Below, one piece after another: positions 5,602 through 13,517 of a DNA stretch of 13,632 bases. How positions within the stretch are numbered: the first letter of the stretch is position 1; each line of letters starts with the position of its first letter. The translations under genes were made by a program, and so were the position numbers. The DNA is taken from the NCBI GenBank assembly GCA_002494975.1, contig DADI01000083.1:1-13632 (forward strand), read 5' to 3'. Below the pieces are notes generated by a model that saw only the letters and a program-made list of their open reading frames with translations, was not told the DNA's origin and ran no database searches. This DNA is from Euryarchaeota archaeon UBA556. Lineage in GTDB: Archaea > Thermoplasmatota > Poseidoniia > Poseidoniales > Thalassarchaeaceae.

Positions 5602-7158
5602 ATGATGCACGAGTATTTCACGTCTAGTGAACTCAAAAGTTCTCGTGTCCGTACTGTAAGTCAACATGAAATCAATCCTAATGGTAGATTCGTATTGTAT
5701 TGGATGACTGCATGTAGAAGATACAATTACAATGCTTCATTAGATCATGCAATTTCTCTTTCAAAAGAACTCAGTAAACCAATTCTGGTAGTAGAAGCCG
5801 TTTCAATTACGCACAAATTTGCTAATGACAGAATTTTATCTTTTATGATTCAAGGTATGATGAATAATTCTAGGGATTTTCAAGAAAATAATATTACTTA
5901 CATTCCTTGGGTAGAAATTAAACAAAAGGCTGGAGATAAAATATTACTTTCTTTGTCTAAGCATGCTAGTTGTGTTATTTTAGATGATTATCCAACTTAC
6001 ACGCCCAACAAGATATTGAGAGCTGCACCGAAAATACTGAAATTACGTGTAGATGCAGTAGATTCAAATGGTATTCTTCCGATGATGTGGGCTGAAAAAG
6101 AGTTTACAACAGCATATTCTTTCAGGAAATATATGCAAAAAAGTCTGGTAGATGCATTACAAACAATACCGGCTATGAACTCTATGGATGGTGTAGGAGA
6201 TAACTTGTCATTAACTTCAGATGATTTGGAATTCTTGAGAGAAGAAACGGGTCTTGAGGCTACTCCTCTGGAGTGGTTATGGAGAGTGGCTGAAGGAGGC
6301 ATTGTAGGAGACCGTGCTATGGCAGATTTCCCAATAGATCATAGCGTTCCTGCGGTAAAAGAAACTATTGGCGGCATTGATGAAGCAAGAATGAGATTAC
6401 AAAAATTCTTGAATTATAAATTGAATAAATATAGTATTGATAGAAATAATCCAGATACTCCTGCAGTAAGTGGTTTGTCTCCTTGGTTACACTTCGGACA
6501 CATATCATCATTTGAAATAATTGAGAAAGTCTTTGCTAAAGAAAATTGGAGTGTCGATTCATTAAATCATGAAGATACAGGTAAAGGCACTAGGAGTGGG
6601 TGGTGGGGAACTTCCGAATCTGCCTCATCTTTCCTAGATCAAATTATTACATGGAGAGAGTTAGGGTTTAATTTTGCTTACAATAGAATTGATCATGCTA
6701 CTATTGAGACTATTCCTAATTGGGCTAAAATTTCAATGACTGAACATATAAATGATAATCGGACACTATATTCTCTTGAAGAATTAGAACAAGCAGAAAC
6801 TCATGATGAAATATGGAATGCGTCTCAAAGAGAATTACTTAGAACAGGTCAAATGCATAATTACATGAGGATGCTATGGGGAAAGAAAATCTTAGAATGG
6901 TCTCCTGATCCTGAAACAGCTGCTGAAAGAATGATCTATATTAATGATAAATGGGCATTAGATGGAAGAGACCCGAATTCATACACTGGAATATTTTGGG
7001 TTCTAGGGCGCCATGATAGAGCTTGGGGACCGGAGAGACCAATTTTTGGAAAGGTTAGGTACATGTCCTCGGAATCGGCAATGCGGAAACTAAAACTAAA
7101 AAATTATCTTGAAAGATATGCCAAAGAAGATACTATGACATTAACCAAATTTGGATGA
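5602..7158 (+). CDS. phr: Class II CPD DNA photolyase
   Basis: 518 residues. It uses FADH- and blue/near-UV light to split cyclobutane pyrimidine dimers in DNA. The N-terminal alpha/beta antenna domain spans about 28-165 (GRFVLYWMTACRR, N-x-x-LDHA), and the all-helical FAD domain about 260-510. Class II hallmarks are dense at the C-terminus: LSPWLHFG (292-299), WRELGFNF (351-358), WNASQREL (405-412), MHNYMRMLWGKKILEW (418-433), ND-x-W-ALDGRDPNSYTG (448-463), and HDRAW followed by RPIFGKVRYMS (471-489). The protein is longer than many class II enzymes, partly from a loop at about 312-342 that contains SGWWGTSE. A tandem ATG-ATG opens the gene; the first is used here, with AGGTGA 6 nt before it. 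It heads a plus-strand unit with the TIGR01777 fusion (4 nt gap) and a peroxiredoxin, and is divergent from ribA. Activity as a photolyase rather than a cryptochrome is inferred from the class. Confidence 0.95.
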   Translation: MMHEYFTSSELKSSRVRTVSQHEINPNGRFVLYWMTACRRYNYNASLDHAISLSKELSKPILVVEAVSITHKFANDRILSFMIQGMMNNSRDFQENNITYIPWVEIKQKAGDKILLSLSKHASCVILDDYPTYTPNKILRAAPKILKLRVDAVDSNGILPMMWAEKEFTTAYSFRKYMQKSLVDALQTIPAMNSMDGVGDNLSLTSDDLEFLREETGLEATPLEWLWRVAEGGIVGDRAMADFPIDHSVPAVKETIGGIDEARMRLQKFLNYKLNKYSIDRNNPDTPAVSGLSPWLHFGHISSFEIIEKVFAKENWSVDSLNHEDTGKGTRSGWWGTSESASSFLDQIITWRELGFNFAYNRIDHATIETIPNWAKISMTEHINDNRTLYSLEELEQAETHDEIWNASQRELLRTGQMHNYMRMLWGKKILEWSPDPETAAERMIYINDKWALDGRDPNSYTGIFWVLGRHDRAWGPERPIFGKVRYMSSESAMRKLKLKNYLERYAKEDTMTLTKFG

Positions 7159-7162
7159 TAAT

Positions 7163-8560
7163 ATGACTAAATATAAACATGAAACGGTAGTTAATGCCGA
7201 TATTAAATCCACCTTTGATTGGTTCGAACATGAGGGATCATTTAGGAGATTAATGCCACCTTGGGAAGTTGCAGAAGAAGTTCGAGCGGATGATTCATTA
7301 GAAGTTGGTTCTCAAAGAATTTTCAGATTCCCTGCACCAGGTATACCATTTGTGAATATGACATGGGTCGCTGAACATACCGGTTACGACAAACCTAATT
7401 ATTTTGCAGATACTATGATTAAAGGCCCATTCTGGAAGTGGAATCATAATCATTATCTTACCGAAAAAGACGGAGTTACAACAGTAGTTGATGATGTCAC
7501 ATACAGTGTACCTTTTGGACCAATAGGAATGTTGGTTGATAAAATTCTTGGAGGGGCTTTAGTTACTGGACGCATCTCCTCTATGTTCAAAGCAAGAGAA
7601 TTAAGGCTGCAAAGAGATATGCGTGAACATTCAAAATATTCCACTATACCCAAAAAGAAAATTTTGATTGCTGGTTCTTCAGGACTAATTGGTACACAAC
7701 TTGTAGCCTTCTTAGATACTGGTGGTCACGATGTTTGGAGACTTGTTAGAAGACCTGTCAAAGAAGGAAGTAAAGAGTTGACTTGGAAACCAGATGAAGG
7801 CATTCTCAATTCAAGTGATATAGAAGGTTTTGATGTAGTAATCCATCTAGGTGGAGCAGGTATCGGAGACAAGCGATGGAGTAAGAAAAGAAAGGCTCTA
7901 ATTGTAGACTCTAGAAGAGAAAGTACAACACTGTTATCAGATACAATGAGTAAACTTGAAAATAAGCCTGAAGTATTCATTGTGGCTAGTGCAATAGGTT
8001 ACTATGGAAACAGAGGTGATGAGGAACTTACAGAAGATAGCCCTCCGGGTGAAGGTTTCTTGACCGATACCGTAATTGATTGGGAATCATATGCAAATTC
8101 TGCCAGAGAAGCAGGTATTAGAGTGGTAAATACAAGAAACGGGATTGTCTTGTCTGCAACTGGTGGAGCTTTGGGACGTATGTTACTTCCTTGGAAGATG
8201 GGAGGGGGAGGTCCTCTTGCTGGAGGAAAGCAATGGATGTCATGGATTTCTTTAGATGATGAGATTTACGCAATTCATCATTTAATGATGAATAATAAAT
8301 GCGAAGGTGCTTACAATCTAACAGCACCAAATCCATGTATGCAAAAAGTATTCTCAAAAACGTTAGGAAAAGTCCTAAGGCGTCCTGCAATTGCCCCTAT
8401 ACCAGGGATTTCTATGAAAATATTATTTGGTGAACTCGCTCAATCACTATTGATAGAGGGTCAAAGAGTCTTGCCAAACAAACTAGAAGAGTCTGGATAT
8501 GAATTTGTACACAAAGATATTGAATCAGCCCTTAGAGACTCGTTAGGTAAATGGAGATAA
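7163..8560 (+). CDS. SRPBCC domain-TIGR01777 NAD(P)-binding epimerase-like fusion protein
   Basis: 465 residues from the ATG at 7163, 4 nt after the photolyase stop; an in-frame TTG at 7151 would overlap the photolyase and is less likely. Residues 1 to about 150 form an SRPBCC/START-like ligand-binding domain (MPPWE, SYSVPFGP-like and polar/hydrophobic strand pattern). From about 165 an atypical SDR of the TIGR01777/YfcH type follows: GSSGLIG at 171-177, VVIHLGGAGIGDKRWS, ASAIGYYGNRGDEELTE, then WMSWISLDDEIYAI and the YNLTAPNP block near the C-terminus. All segments of the family appear intact. YfcH-like proteins have no settled biochemical role, and the fusion with an SRPBCC domain is a recurrent bacterial arrangement. 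Position behind a photolyase and before a peroxiredoxin suggests a redox or light-linked job on a hydrophobic substrate, which is inference. Confidence 0.9.
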   Translation: MTKYKHETVVNADIKSTFDWFEHEGSFRRLMPPWEVAEEVRADDSLEVGSQRIFRFPAPGIPFVNMTWVAEHTGYDKPNYFADTMIKGPFWKWNHNHYLTEKDGVTTVVDDVTYSVPFGPIGMLVDKILGGALVTGRISSMFKARELRLQRDMREHSKYSTIPKKKILIAGSSGLIGTQLVAFLDTGGHDVWRLVRRPVKEGSKELTWKPDEGILNSSDIEGFDVVIHLGGAGIGDKRWSKKRKALIVDSRRESTTLLSDTMSKLENKPEVFIVASAIGYYGNRGDEELTEDSPPGEGFLTDTVIDWESYANSAREAGIRVVNTRNGIVLSATGGALGRMLLPWKMGGGGPLAGGKQWMSWISLDDEIYAIHHLMMNNKCEGAYNLTAPNPCMQKVFSKTLGKVLRRPAIAPIPGISMKILFGELAQSLLIEGQRVLPNKLEESGYEFVHKDIESALRDSLGKWR

Positions 8561-8564
8561 TTTA

Positions 8565-9038
8565 ATGCCAGATACTCATGAATATTTAGTAAATACTAAA
8601 TTTCCTGAGTTTAGCTTGTATGATGATGAAGAAAAACTAGTCAGTAGAGCAGATATTGAAGGGAAATGGACAGTTATTTTCTTTTATCCTAAAGATGATT
8701 CACCTGGATGCACATTACAATCTTGTTCTTTTAGAGATCAATATGAACAGTTTACTAAAAAAGGTGTTTTACTCTATGGGGTCTCCTCAGACTCAACATC
8801 TTCACATAGAAATTTTAAGAAAAGATATAACTTACAATATTCATTGTTGAGTGATAGGAATAATAAACTCGCTAAATCATTGAAATTAAAAAGAAACTTT
8901 GGTTTTCTTAATGCAAGAGTTACGTTTGTTATCAACCCTGAAGGGTATATCACTTATTCGTATACAAGTCAACTAGGAGTTACTGTACACGTCAAAAAAG
9001 CACTGAAAGCAATAAAAATAGTTGAAAATACTATATGA
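8565..9038 (+). CDS. bcp: Bcp/PrxQ-type peroxiredoxin
   Basis: 157 residues with the canonical Bcp signature FFYPKDDSPGCTLQSCSFRDQY: peroxidatic Cys49 and a second Cys54 five residues on (C-x4-C), the pair that forms an intramolecular disulfide in atypical 2-Cys members and is reduced by thioredoxin. The conserved Arg before the TFVINPEG strand is present. It reduces peroxides in the cytoplasm. It starts 4 nt after the TIGR01777 stop, with GGAG at 8553-8556 placed 8 nt before the ATG, inside the end of the previous gene, so it is the third gene of the photolyase unit. It is a clear paralogue of the divergent peroxiredoxin at 4382-4876 but keeps the standard active site, so it is probably the main active enzyme of the two. 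Confidence 0.93.
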   Translation: MPDTHEYLVNTKFPEFSLYDDEEKLVSRADIEGKWTVIFFYPKDDSPGCTLQSCSFRDQYEQFTKKGVLLYGVSSDSTSSHRNFKKRYNLQYSLLSDRNNKLAKSLKLKRNFGFLNARVTFVINPEGYITYSYTSQLGVTVHVKKALKAIKIVENTI

Positions 9039-9105
9039 ATAAGAGTTTTAATATAATATCTAGAAAAATAAAACTATGAAAATATCGCTATACTAGGTAA
9101 TCTTT

Positions 9106-9141
9106 CATCGCACTACTTGAAGTAGTATGGTCAGCGCGATG
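9106..9141 (+). other. Structured leader or operator dyad before cspA
   Basis: ACTACTT-G-AAGTAGT (9112-9126) is a perfect 7-bp inverted repeat around one base. It is enclosed by CATCGC (9106-9111) and GCGATG (9136-9141), which pair as an outer 6-bp stem leaving a 9-nt bulge on the 3' side. The element ends 7 nt before the cspA ATG, so pairing would cover the ribosome-approach region. The rest of the 110-base gap is AT-rich with TATA-like stretches at 9046-9060 (TTTTAATATAATATC) and 9086-9093. Whether it works as RNA structure (cold-responsive leader) or as a protein-binding DNA dyad cannot be told from sequence. Confidence 0.5.
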
Positions 9142-9148
9142 TGGAATT

Positions 9149-9340
9149 ATGGCTCAAGGAACAGTCAAGTGGTTTAATCAGAAAAAAGGGTTCGGATTTA
9201 TCGAACAAGAAGATGGAGACGATTTATTCGTCCATCATACTCAAGTTGAGGGCGTCATCGAAGATGGCGATTCAGTTGAGTTCGAAGTTGGCGAAGGACC
9301 AAAGGGACCTAATGCCATCAATGTCTCAAAATCAGAGTAA
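9149..9340 (+). CDS. cspA: Cold-shock domain protein (CspA family)
   Basis: 63 residues, a complete single cold-shock domain. The N-terminus [20 protein letters not shown] contains RNP1 (KGFGFI, 13-18), and DLFVHH (25-30) is RNP2; the aromatic and basic residues that stack on single-stranded RNA or DNA are present. The C-terminal [10 protein letters not shown] matches the family's closing strand. It binds single-stranded nucleic acids as an RNA chaperone in the cytoplasm. CspA-type proteins are bacterial in origin but occur in some cold or mesophilic archaea, including marine planktonic groups. It is separated from the upstream peroxiredoxin by 110 bases with a structured leader, so it is probably transcribed alone, and it converges on the amidohydrolase with only 16 nt between stops. 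Confidence 0.96.
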   Translation: MAQGTVKWFNQKKGFGFIEQEDGDDLFVHHTQVEGVIEDGDSVEFEVGEGPKGPNAINVSKSE

Positions 9341-9356
9341 TTATTTTACTCTATTA

Positions 9357-10622
9357 TTAGATTTCAGCATAGTAGTCAACAACTACTTCTTCAATTTCTC
9401 TAGCAGTACGATTTTCATCGATTGTCAATGTATTACCGTTTCTACGTAGGGGTTCACCATCTACTAATACATCCAATACTTGGCCTCCGGAATATATCAA
9501 ATTAGCAAGTAACCTTCGTCCATCTCTTCCAAATGGTCGCATACGAATATCATTTAAATCCCAGGTTATCCAATCTTTGGAACCTTTAGTTGCCAATTGC
9601 CATGTCTCAACTGGATCTAATATTCTAGCATCCCAATGATCGTGCCTTTGGACTAAACTAGCTGCCTTAGATTCTGCCCGCATATCTAGACTATTGTTAC
9701 TAGCCGCCCCATCTGTTCCTAATCTGACATCAACGCCAGCCTCTATCATAGCCGGATAAGAAAGCGTCCCACCACATGCAAGTTTTTGATTCGATGTAGG
9801 GCAATGAACCGCATGAGCGTCATGTCCCGCTAATATCCTCATTTCTTTCTTTGTAACCCAACCACAATGTGCACATACAGTATTGCCATCAGTGAAGAAT
9901 TCTAAAGAATCAAGATATTCAATAGGGTACATGCCAGTAGATTCATGACAGTCCGCTACTTCTTTACGGGTTTCAGAAGTATGAATACTAAGTTTACATC
10001 CCGTCTTTTTAGAAAGTTCGGATGCCTTTCTGAGAGTCTCTTCACTACAAACATAGACTGAATGAGCACCTATACCATATGATATTCTCTCAGGGCGTGA
10101 CGAACCTTCTCTAATCAAAGATTCCATATGCCTCAAGGCATCTCCTGAACCTGGCTTGAAGTTGGGCGTTAAACCATCTGTAATGGGACCACATAACTCT
10201 GCTCTGAGACCTGTCTCAGCAAGTGTATTGCCTATCACCTCAGTATGAAAGTACATGTCGCAAGCAAATGTTGTACCCGTTGATATCAATTCAGCCGCTG
10301 CTGCTCTGGTACCAACTTCTACAAATTCGGGAGTTAGAAATTTCTCTACTGGAAAAATTGAAGTTTCTAACCACTCCATAAGAGGTAATCCCTCTCCCAT
10401 ACCACGATTAAGAACCATAGCTAAATGCGTATGCCAATTTTGAAATGAGCGAGTAATTAAACGCATTGAACCATCGATAGTTTCGATTACATCTTCATCA
10501 CCATTACTCAATGAATAGGTGCCATCACTATGCAAAAGAAAATTACCATGATTGACTGTACCATCATGGTCAATTAAACGAGTATTCGTGACACGCCTTA
10601 GCCCCGGCTCAGATACAACCAT
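9357..10622 (-). CDS. Amidohydrolase of the MTA/SAH (5'-deoxyadenosine) deaminase family
   Basis: 421 residues of a TIM-barrel metal-dependent deaminase. Metal and active-site residues are intact: H64-x-H66 (WHTHL), GLPLMEWL at 78-85, TGTTFACDMYF at 115-125, His187 in the GAHSVY segment, HTSET at 214-218 with Glu217, H252 in AHCGW, the HCPTSNQKL block at 273-281, and D304 in LGTDGAASNNSLDM, a signature of methylthioadenosine/S-adenosylhomocysteine deaminases. The expected reaction is hydrolytic deamination of an adenosine-like nucleoside, giving the inosyl product and ammonia, in purine or methionine salvage. The expected PG before the HTH motif reads RS (ITRSFQNWHTH). The usual GAKALG...G-x-x-x-GKKADL segment after the barrel is shortened to GSKDWITWDL at 347-356, an apparent loss of roughly 15-20 residues. 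Guanine deaminase or another nucleoside deaminase cannot be excluded. It is transcribed divergently from the helicase. Confidence 0.85.
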   Translation of the reverse strand: MVVSEPGLRRVTNTRLIDHDGTVNHGNFLLHSDGTYSLSNGDEDVIETIDGSMRLITRSFQNWHTHLAMVLNRGMGEGLPLMEWLETSIFPVEKFLTPEFVEVGTRAAAAELISTGTTFACDMYFHTEVIGNTLAETGLRAELCGPITDGLTPNFKPGSGDALRHMESLIREGSSRPERISYGIGAHSVYVCSEETLRKASELSKKTGCKLSIHTSETRKEVADCHESTGMYPIEYLDSLEFFTDGNTVCAHCGWVTKKEMRILAGHDAHAVHCPTSNQKLACGGTLSYPAMIEAGVDVRLGTDGAASNNSLDMRAESKAASLVQRHDHWDARILDPVETWQLATKGSKDWITWDLNDIRMRPFGRDGRRLLANLIYSGGQVLDVLVDGEPLRRNGNTLTIDENRTAREIEEVVVDYYAEI

Positions 10623-10633
10623 GATTCTGCCAA

Positions 10634-10668
10634 ACGGTACTTTACCGTCAATCTTTGGTTAAACCAAA
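10634..10668. promoter_or_regulatory. Two adjacent 15-bp inverted repeats in the amidohydrolase/helicase divergent region
   Basis: ACGGTA-CTT-TACCGT (10634-10648) and TTTGGTT-A-AACCAAA (10654-10668) are both perfect dyads. Their centres lie 20 bp apart, close to two helical turns. They lie 11-46 nt before the amidohydrolase ATG (minus) and 65-99 nt before the helicase ATG (plus). This position fits operators for a dimeric regulator, or an upstream site shared by both genes; hairpins in the amidohydrolase leader are the alternative. The rest of the 111-base gap is AT-rich, with a weak TATA-like CTTTATG (10706-10712) 21 nt before the helicase start. Confidence 0.5.
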
Positions 10669-10733
10669 TAAGAATATTTTTCTAGAACATCGTAGTGAAT
10701 AATTTCTTTATGTCTGATACATGAGACATTAGT

Positions 10734-13517
10734 ATGGAGGAATTCGGGCAGATTGGTTTTTCTGGAAAATTAAGACCTTCGCAGGTTGCTTCATCTGAGA
10801 TTATCCGTGAACAATTAGAAGCGGGTGAAAAAAACCTGCATATTGTAGCACCACCAGGATCCGGAAAGACTGTCCTTGGACTGTATACTTGGTCTGATTT
10901 AGTACGAATGCCCACTCTCGTTTTAAGCCCTAACTCTGCAATTCAGGCACAATGGGTTGCAAGAGCAAAAGAATTATTCAATTTAGATGGTAAAGAAGAA
11001 CAAATTCTTACAAATACAAAGTCCCCTGGATTGCTAACTTCCCTTACATATCAATCAGTCACTCTTCCAAAACGTGCCGATGAAAATCTTGATGGCGCTG
11101 CAATGGAAATATGGATTAAAAAATTAATTTCTGAAAATGAAGCAGATAATGAAGAAACTGCTAAGGCTTGGATAGAAGACTTGAGAGATAATAATAAGGA
11201 TTATTTTACAGAAAGGTTTAGCTCATACAGAAAACAAGTAAGAGATGATTTCACCACTCATGGAAATGCTTTATGGGTATTACATGAATCTTCGAAAAAG
11301 AATCTAGAGAACCTAGCGAAAACCGGAATAGGCTTGATAATTCTTGATGAATGTCATCATCTGCTCGGACACTGGGGAAGAGTTCTAAGCGAAATTAGAG
11401 AATATTTTGGTGATCCAATTGTTTTAGGTCTCACAGCGACACCTCCGGACATTGGTTCTGTAAGTATTGATGATGGTGAAAGATACAAAGAATTTTTTGG
11501 AGAAGTTGATTACGAGGTACCTGTTCCAGCATTAGTTAGAGATTCTAATTTATCTCCCTATCAAGATCTAGCCTATTTTGTAAGGCCAAATCCAGATGAA
11601 TTAAAATACATAGCTAATGTTGATAAAGAATTTGAGGAATTAATTGAAGAAATTAGTAATGGACCTGAAGATACCAAAAATCGTACACCAAAATTAGATA
11701 TTTGGTTAACTGAAATTCTAAGTAAATTATTGCTCCCGAGTGGGACAGTAAAAAATTGGACTTCGTTCGTTAAAAGAGACGAAAATTTAGCCAATTCTGC
11801 TAGACTTTATCTCCTGTATAAAAATATAGATTTACCGGAAAATGTACCATATCCTGAACAAAAATTAATCGATTTGAATTTGAAAAAAAATCAAGTTATG
11901 ATTACCTTATTAGATCGTTATATCAGACACGGGCTTCTTCGTTCAAAAAATGAAAAAGATCATGAGTTAGCAGAAGTAGCTATCCAAAGGCTAAGAATGT
12001 TAGGTCATCAAATTACTGAGACTGGGATGAGGCCTTGTGCGTCACCAGTCGGGCGTGTAATGGCGTATGCATCGGCAAAATATGATGCTTTGAGAGATAT
12101 CTTAACTGCAGAAATGCAAGCATTGGGGCCGGATATTAGAGCAGTAATTGTTACAGACTTTGAGAAGACATCTGCTACGGCTCTAGTTGAAGGAGTTCTA
12201 GATAAGAATGCGGGTGGGGCTATTGCAGCATTCCGTTCAGTTCTAGTTGATGAAGCAACTGATCGACTTAATCCAGTTCTAATGACTGGTTCTACCGTAT
12301 TAGTAGATGATGATTTGTGTGAAATAATATTACCTAGATTTGAACAATGGATTAAAGAAAAAGGATTAGAAATTAAACTTGAGAGTGCTAGAAAAGACGG
12401 TTATAATGAAATTAGAGGCAGGGGTAATCAATGGAAACCAAGATACTATACTGAAATGATTACTGAATTATTTCAAGAAGGAGTTACAAAATGTATAGTA
12501 GGCACTAGAGGTCTACTCGGAGAAGGTTGGGATGCAAGTAGAATTAATGTTCTAATTGATTTGACTACAGTAACAACTAGTATGAGCATTAATCAATTAA
12601 GAGGACGCTCATTTAGACTTGATAAAAAGAATCCAGAAAAGGTTGCTAATAATTGGGATATTGTATGCTTGGCAGAAGAATTCAGTAAAGGTTTTGATGA
12701 TTATTACCGTTTCAAAAAAAAGCATTCGAGGCTGTATGGAGTTTGTGACGATAGTGCTATTGAGAAGGGGGTAGGGCATGTACATGCTGCATTTACTGAA
12801 GCTCGTCCAGAGGGTATCTCAGAAACTTTAGATGTATTCAATGATGAAATGATACGTAGAGCGAGGAATAGAAAAAGAACCAGAGAACTATGGAAAATTG
12901 GTGAACCATTTAATGCGAAACCGAAAGAAGCAATTGAAATGAAAATGAAGGATGGATTTTCAGGAGGATGGCCTATATTGAGTGTTTCATTTCAGAGACC
13001 AGAATGGAATGATGAATCATTAGTACTCGCAATAGCAACTGCTGTTTCTGGTGCATTAAGAGAAACTGGTAATTTGAAAACAAGCCCTACAATTGCATCA
13101 GGAGATAGGGGGGGAGGATGGATGAGGACATATCTTGAAGATGCCTCAGAAGAAGATTCAAAAATATTCACAGAAGCAATGGAACAAGTACTAGGTCCAC
13201 TAGATAATCCAAGATATATGATCCCAAGACAGGTCAAGATGATTAGTGACACTTGGGTGAGCAAATTGCTTCCTGAAATCATAGGAAAATATTTCAGAAC
13301 AAAGAAAAAGAAGTTAGTTATGTTCCATTCAGTACCTAAGAAACTTGCTCAAAATAAGGAAGATGCAGCAATTTTCCAAAAGCATTGGAATTTTGAAGTT
13401 AGTCCGGGAGAAGTAATGTATGGTTACAGTAAAGATGGAAGAGAACAAGTTCGTTGGGCGGTGGAACAAGATCTTTCACCAAGAGGAGATTTCCATAGTA
13501 AAAGCGTATTTACTTAG
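10734..13517 (+). CDS. Large superfamily 2 DEAD/DEAH-type helicase
   Basis: 927 residues. The helicase core is complete: an LRPSQ element (13-17), Walker A APPGSGKT (39-46), motif Ia TLVLSPNSAIQAQW (61-74), DECHH (205-209), LTATPP (233-238), motif V GTRGLLGEGWD (590-600) and motif VI QLRGRSFRLD (621-630) with the arginine finger region. About 70 extra residues lie between the Ib region and motif II, and a helical, charged insertion of some 200 residues (about 260-460) separates the two RecA lobes. Some 300 residues follow motif VI and match no domain I recognise; they include a KVANNWDIVCLAEEF block and a Gly-rich GDRGGGW segment. The arrangement resembles XPB/Res-subunit-like helicases that occur sporadically in bacteria and archaea without assigned function. 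ATP-dependent nucleic-acid remodelling is secure; repair or defence is speculation. It is monocistronic, leaderless-looking, and overlaps the opposing zinc-finger gene by 4 nt. Confidence 0.9.
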   Translation: MEEFGQIGFSGKLRPSQVASSEIIREQLEAGEKNLHIVAPPGSGKTVLGLYTWSDLVRMPTLVLSPNSAIQAQWVARAKELFNLDGKEEQILTNTKSPGLLTSLTYQSVTLPKRADENLDGAAMEIWIKKLISENEADNEETAKAWIEDLRDNNKDYFTERFSSYRKQVRDDFTTHGNALWVLHESSKKNLENLAKTGIGLIILDECHHLLGHWGRVLSEIREYFGDPIVLGLTATPPDIGSVSIDDGERYKEFFGEVDYEVPVPALVRDSNLSPYQDLAYFVRPNPDELKYIANVDKEFEELIEEISNGPEDTKNRTPKLDIWLTEILSKLLLPSGTVKNWTSFVKRDENLANSARLYLLYKNIDLPENVPYPEQKLIDLNLKKNQVMITLLDRYIRHGLLRSKNEKDHELAEVAIQRLRMLGHQITETGMRPCASPVGRVMAYASAKYDALRDILTAEMQALGPDIRAVIVTDFEKTSATALVEGVLDKNAGGAIAAFRSVLVDEATDRLNPVLMTGSTVLVDDDLCEIILPRFEQWIKEKGLEIKLESARKDGYNEIRGRGNQWKPRYYTEMITELFQEGVTKCIVGTRGLLGEGWDASRINVLIDLTTVTTSMSINQLRGRSFRLDKKNPEKVANNWDIVCLAEEFSKGFDDYYRFKKKHSRLYGVCDDSAIEKGVGHVHAAFTEARPEGISETLDVFNDEMIRRARNRKRTRELWKIGEPFNAKPKEAIEMKMKDGFSGGWPILSVSFQRPEWNDESLVLAIATAVSGALRETGNLKTSPTIASGDRGGGWMRTYLEDASEEDSKIFTEAMEQVLGPLDNPRYMIPRQVKMISDTWVSKLLPEIIGKYFRTKKKKLVMFHSVPKKLAQNKEDAAIFQKHWNFEVSPGEVMYGYSKDGREQVRWAVEQDLSPRGDFHSKSVFT

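Noticed and set aside
5997..6302. Minus-strand open frame of about 100 codons inside the photolyase
   Set aside because: It is antisense to conserved photolyase sequence, with no recognisable domain or upstream signals.
7151..7162. TTG start for the TIGR01777 protein overlapping the photolyase
   Set aside because: An ATG follows at 7163 with a 4-nt gap after the photolyase stop, and the added four residues carry no domain signal.
9141..9449. Alternative 102-codon plus-strand frame over cspA
   Set aside because: It overlaps the clear cold-shock domain in another frame and runs into the amidohydrolase; its sequence is low-complexity with no family features.
10711..10728. TGTCT...AGACA inverted repeat just before the helicase ATG
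   Set aside because: Only 5-bp arms with an 8-nt spacer in AT-rich DNA; too weak to call.
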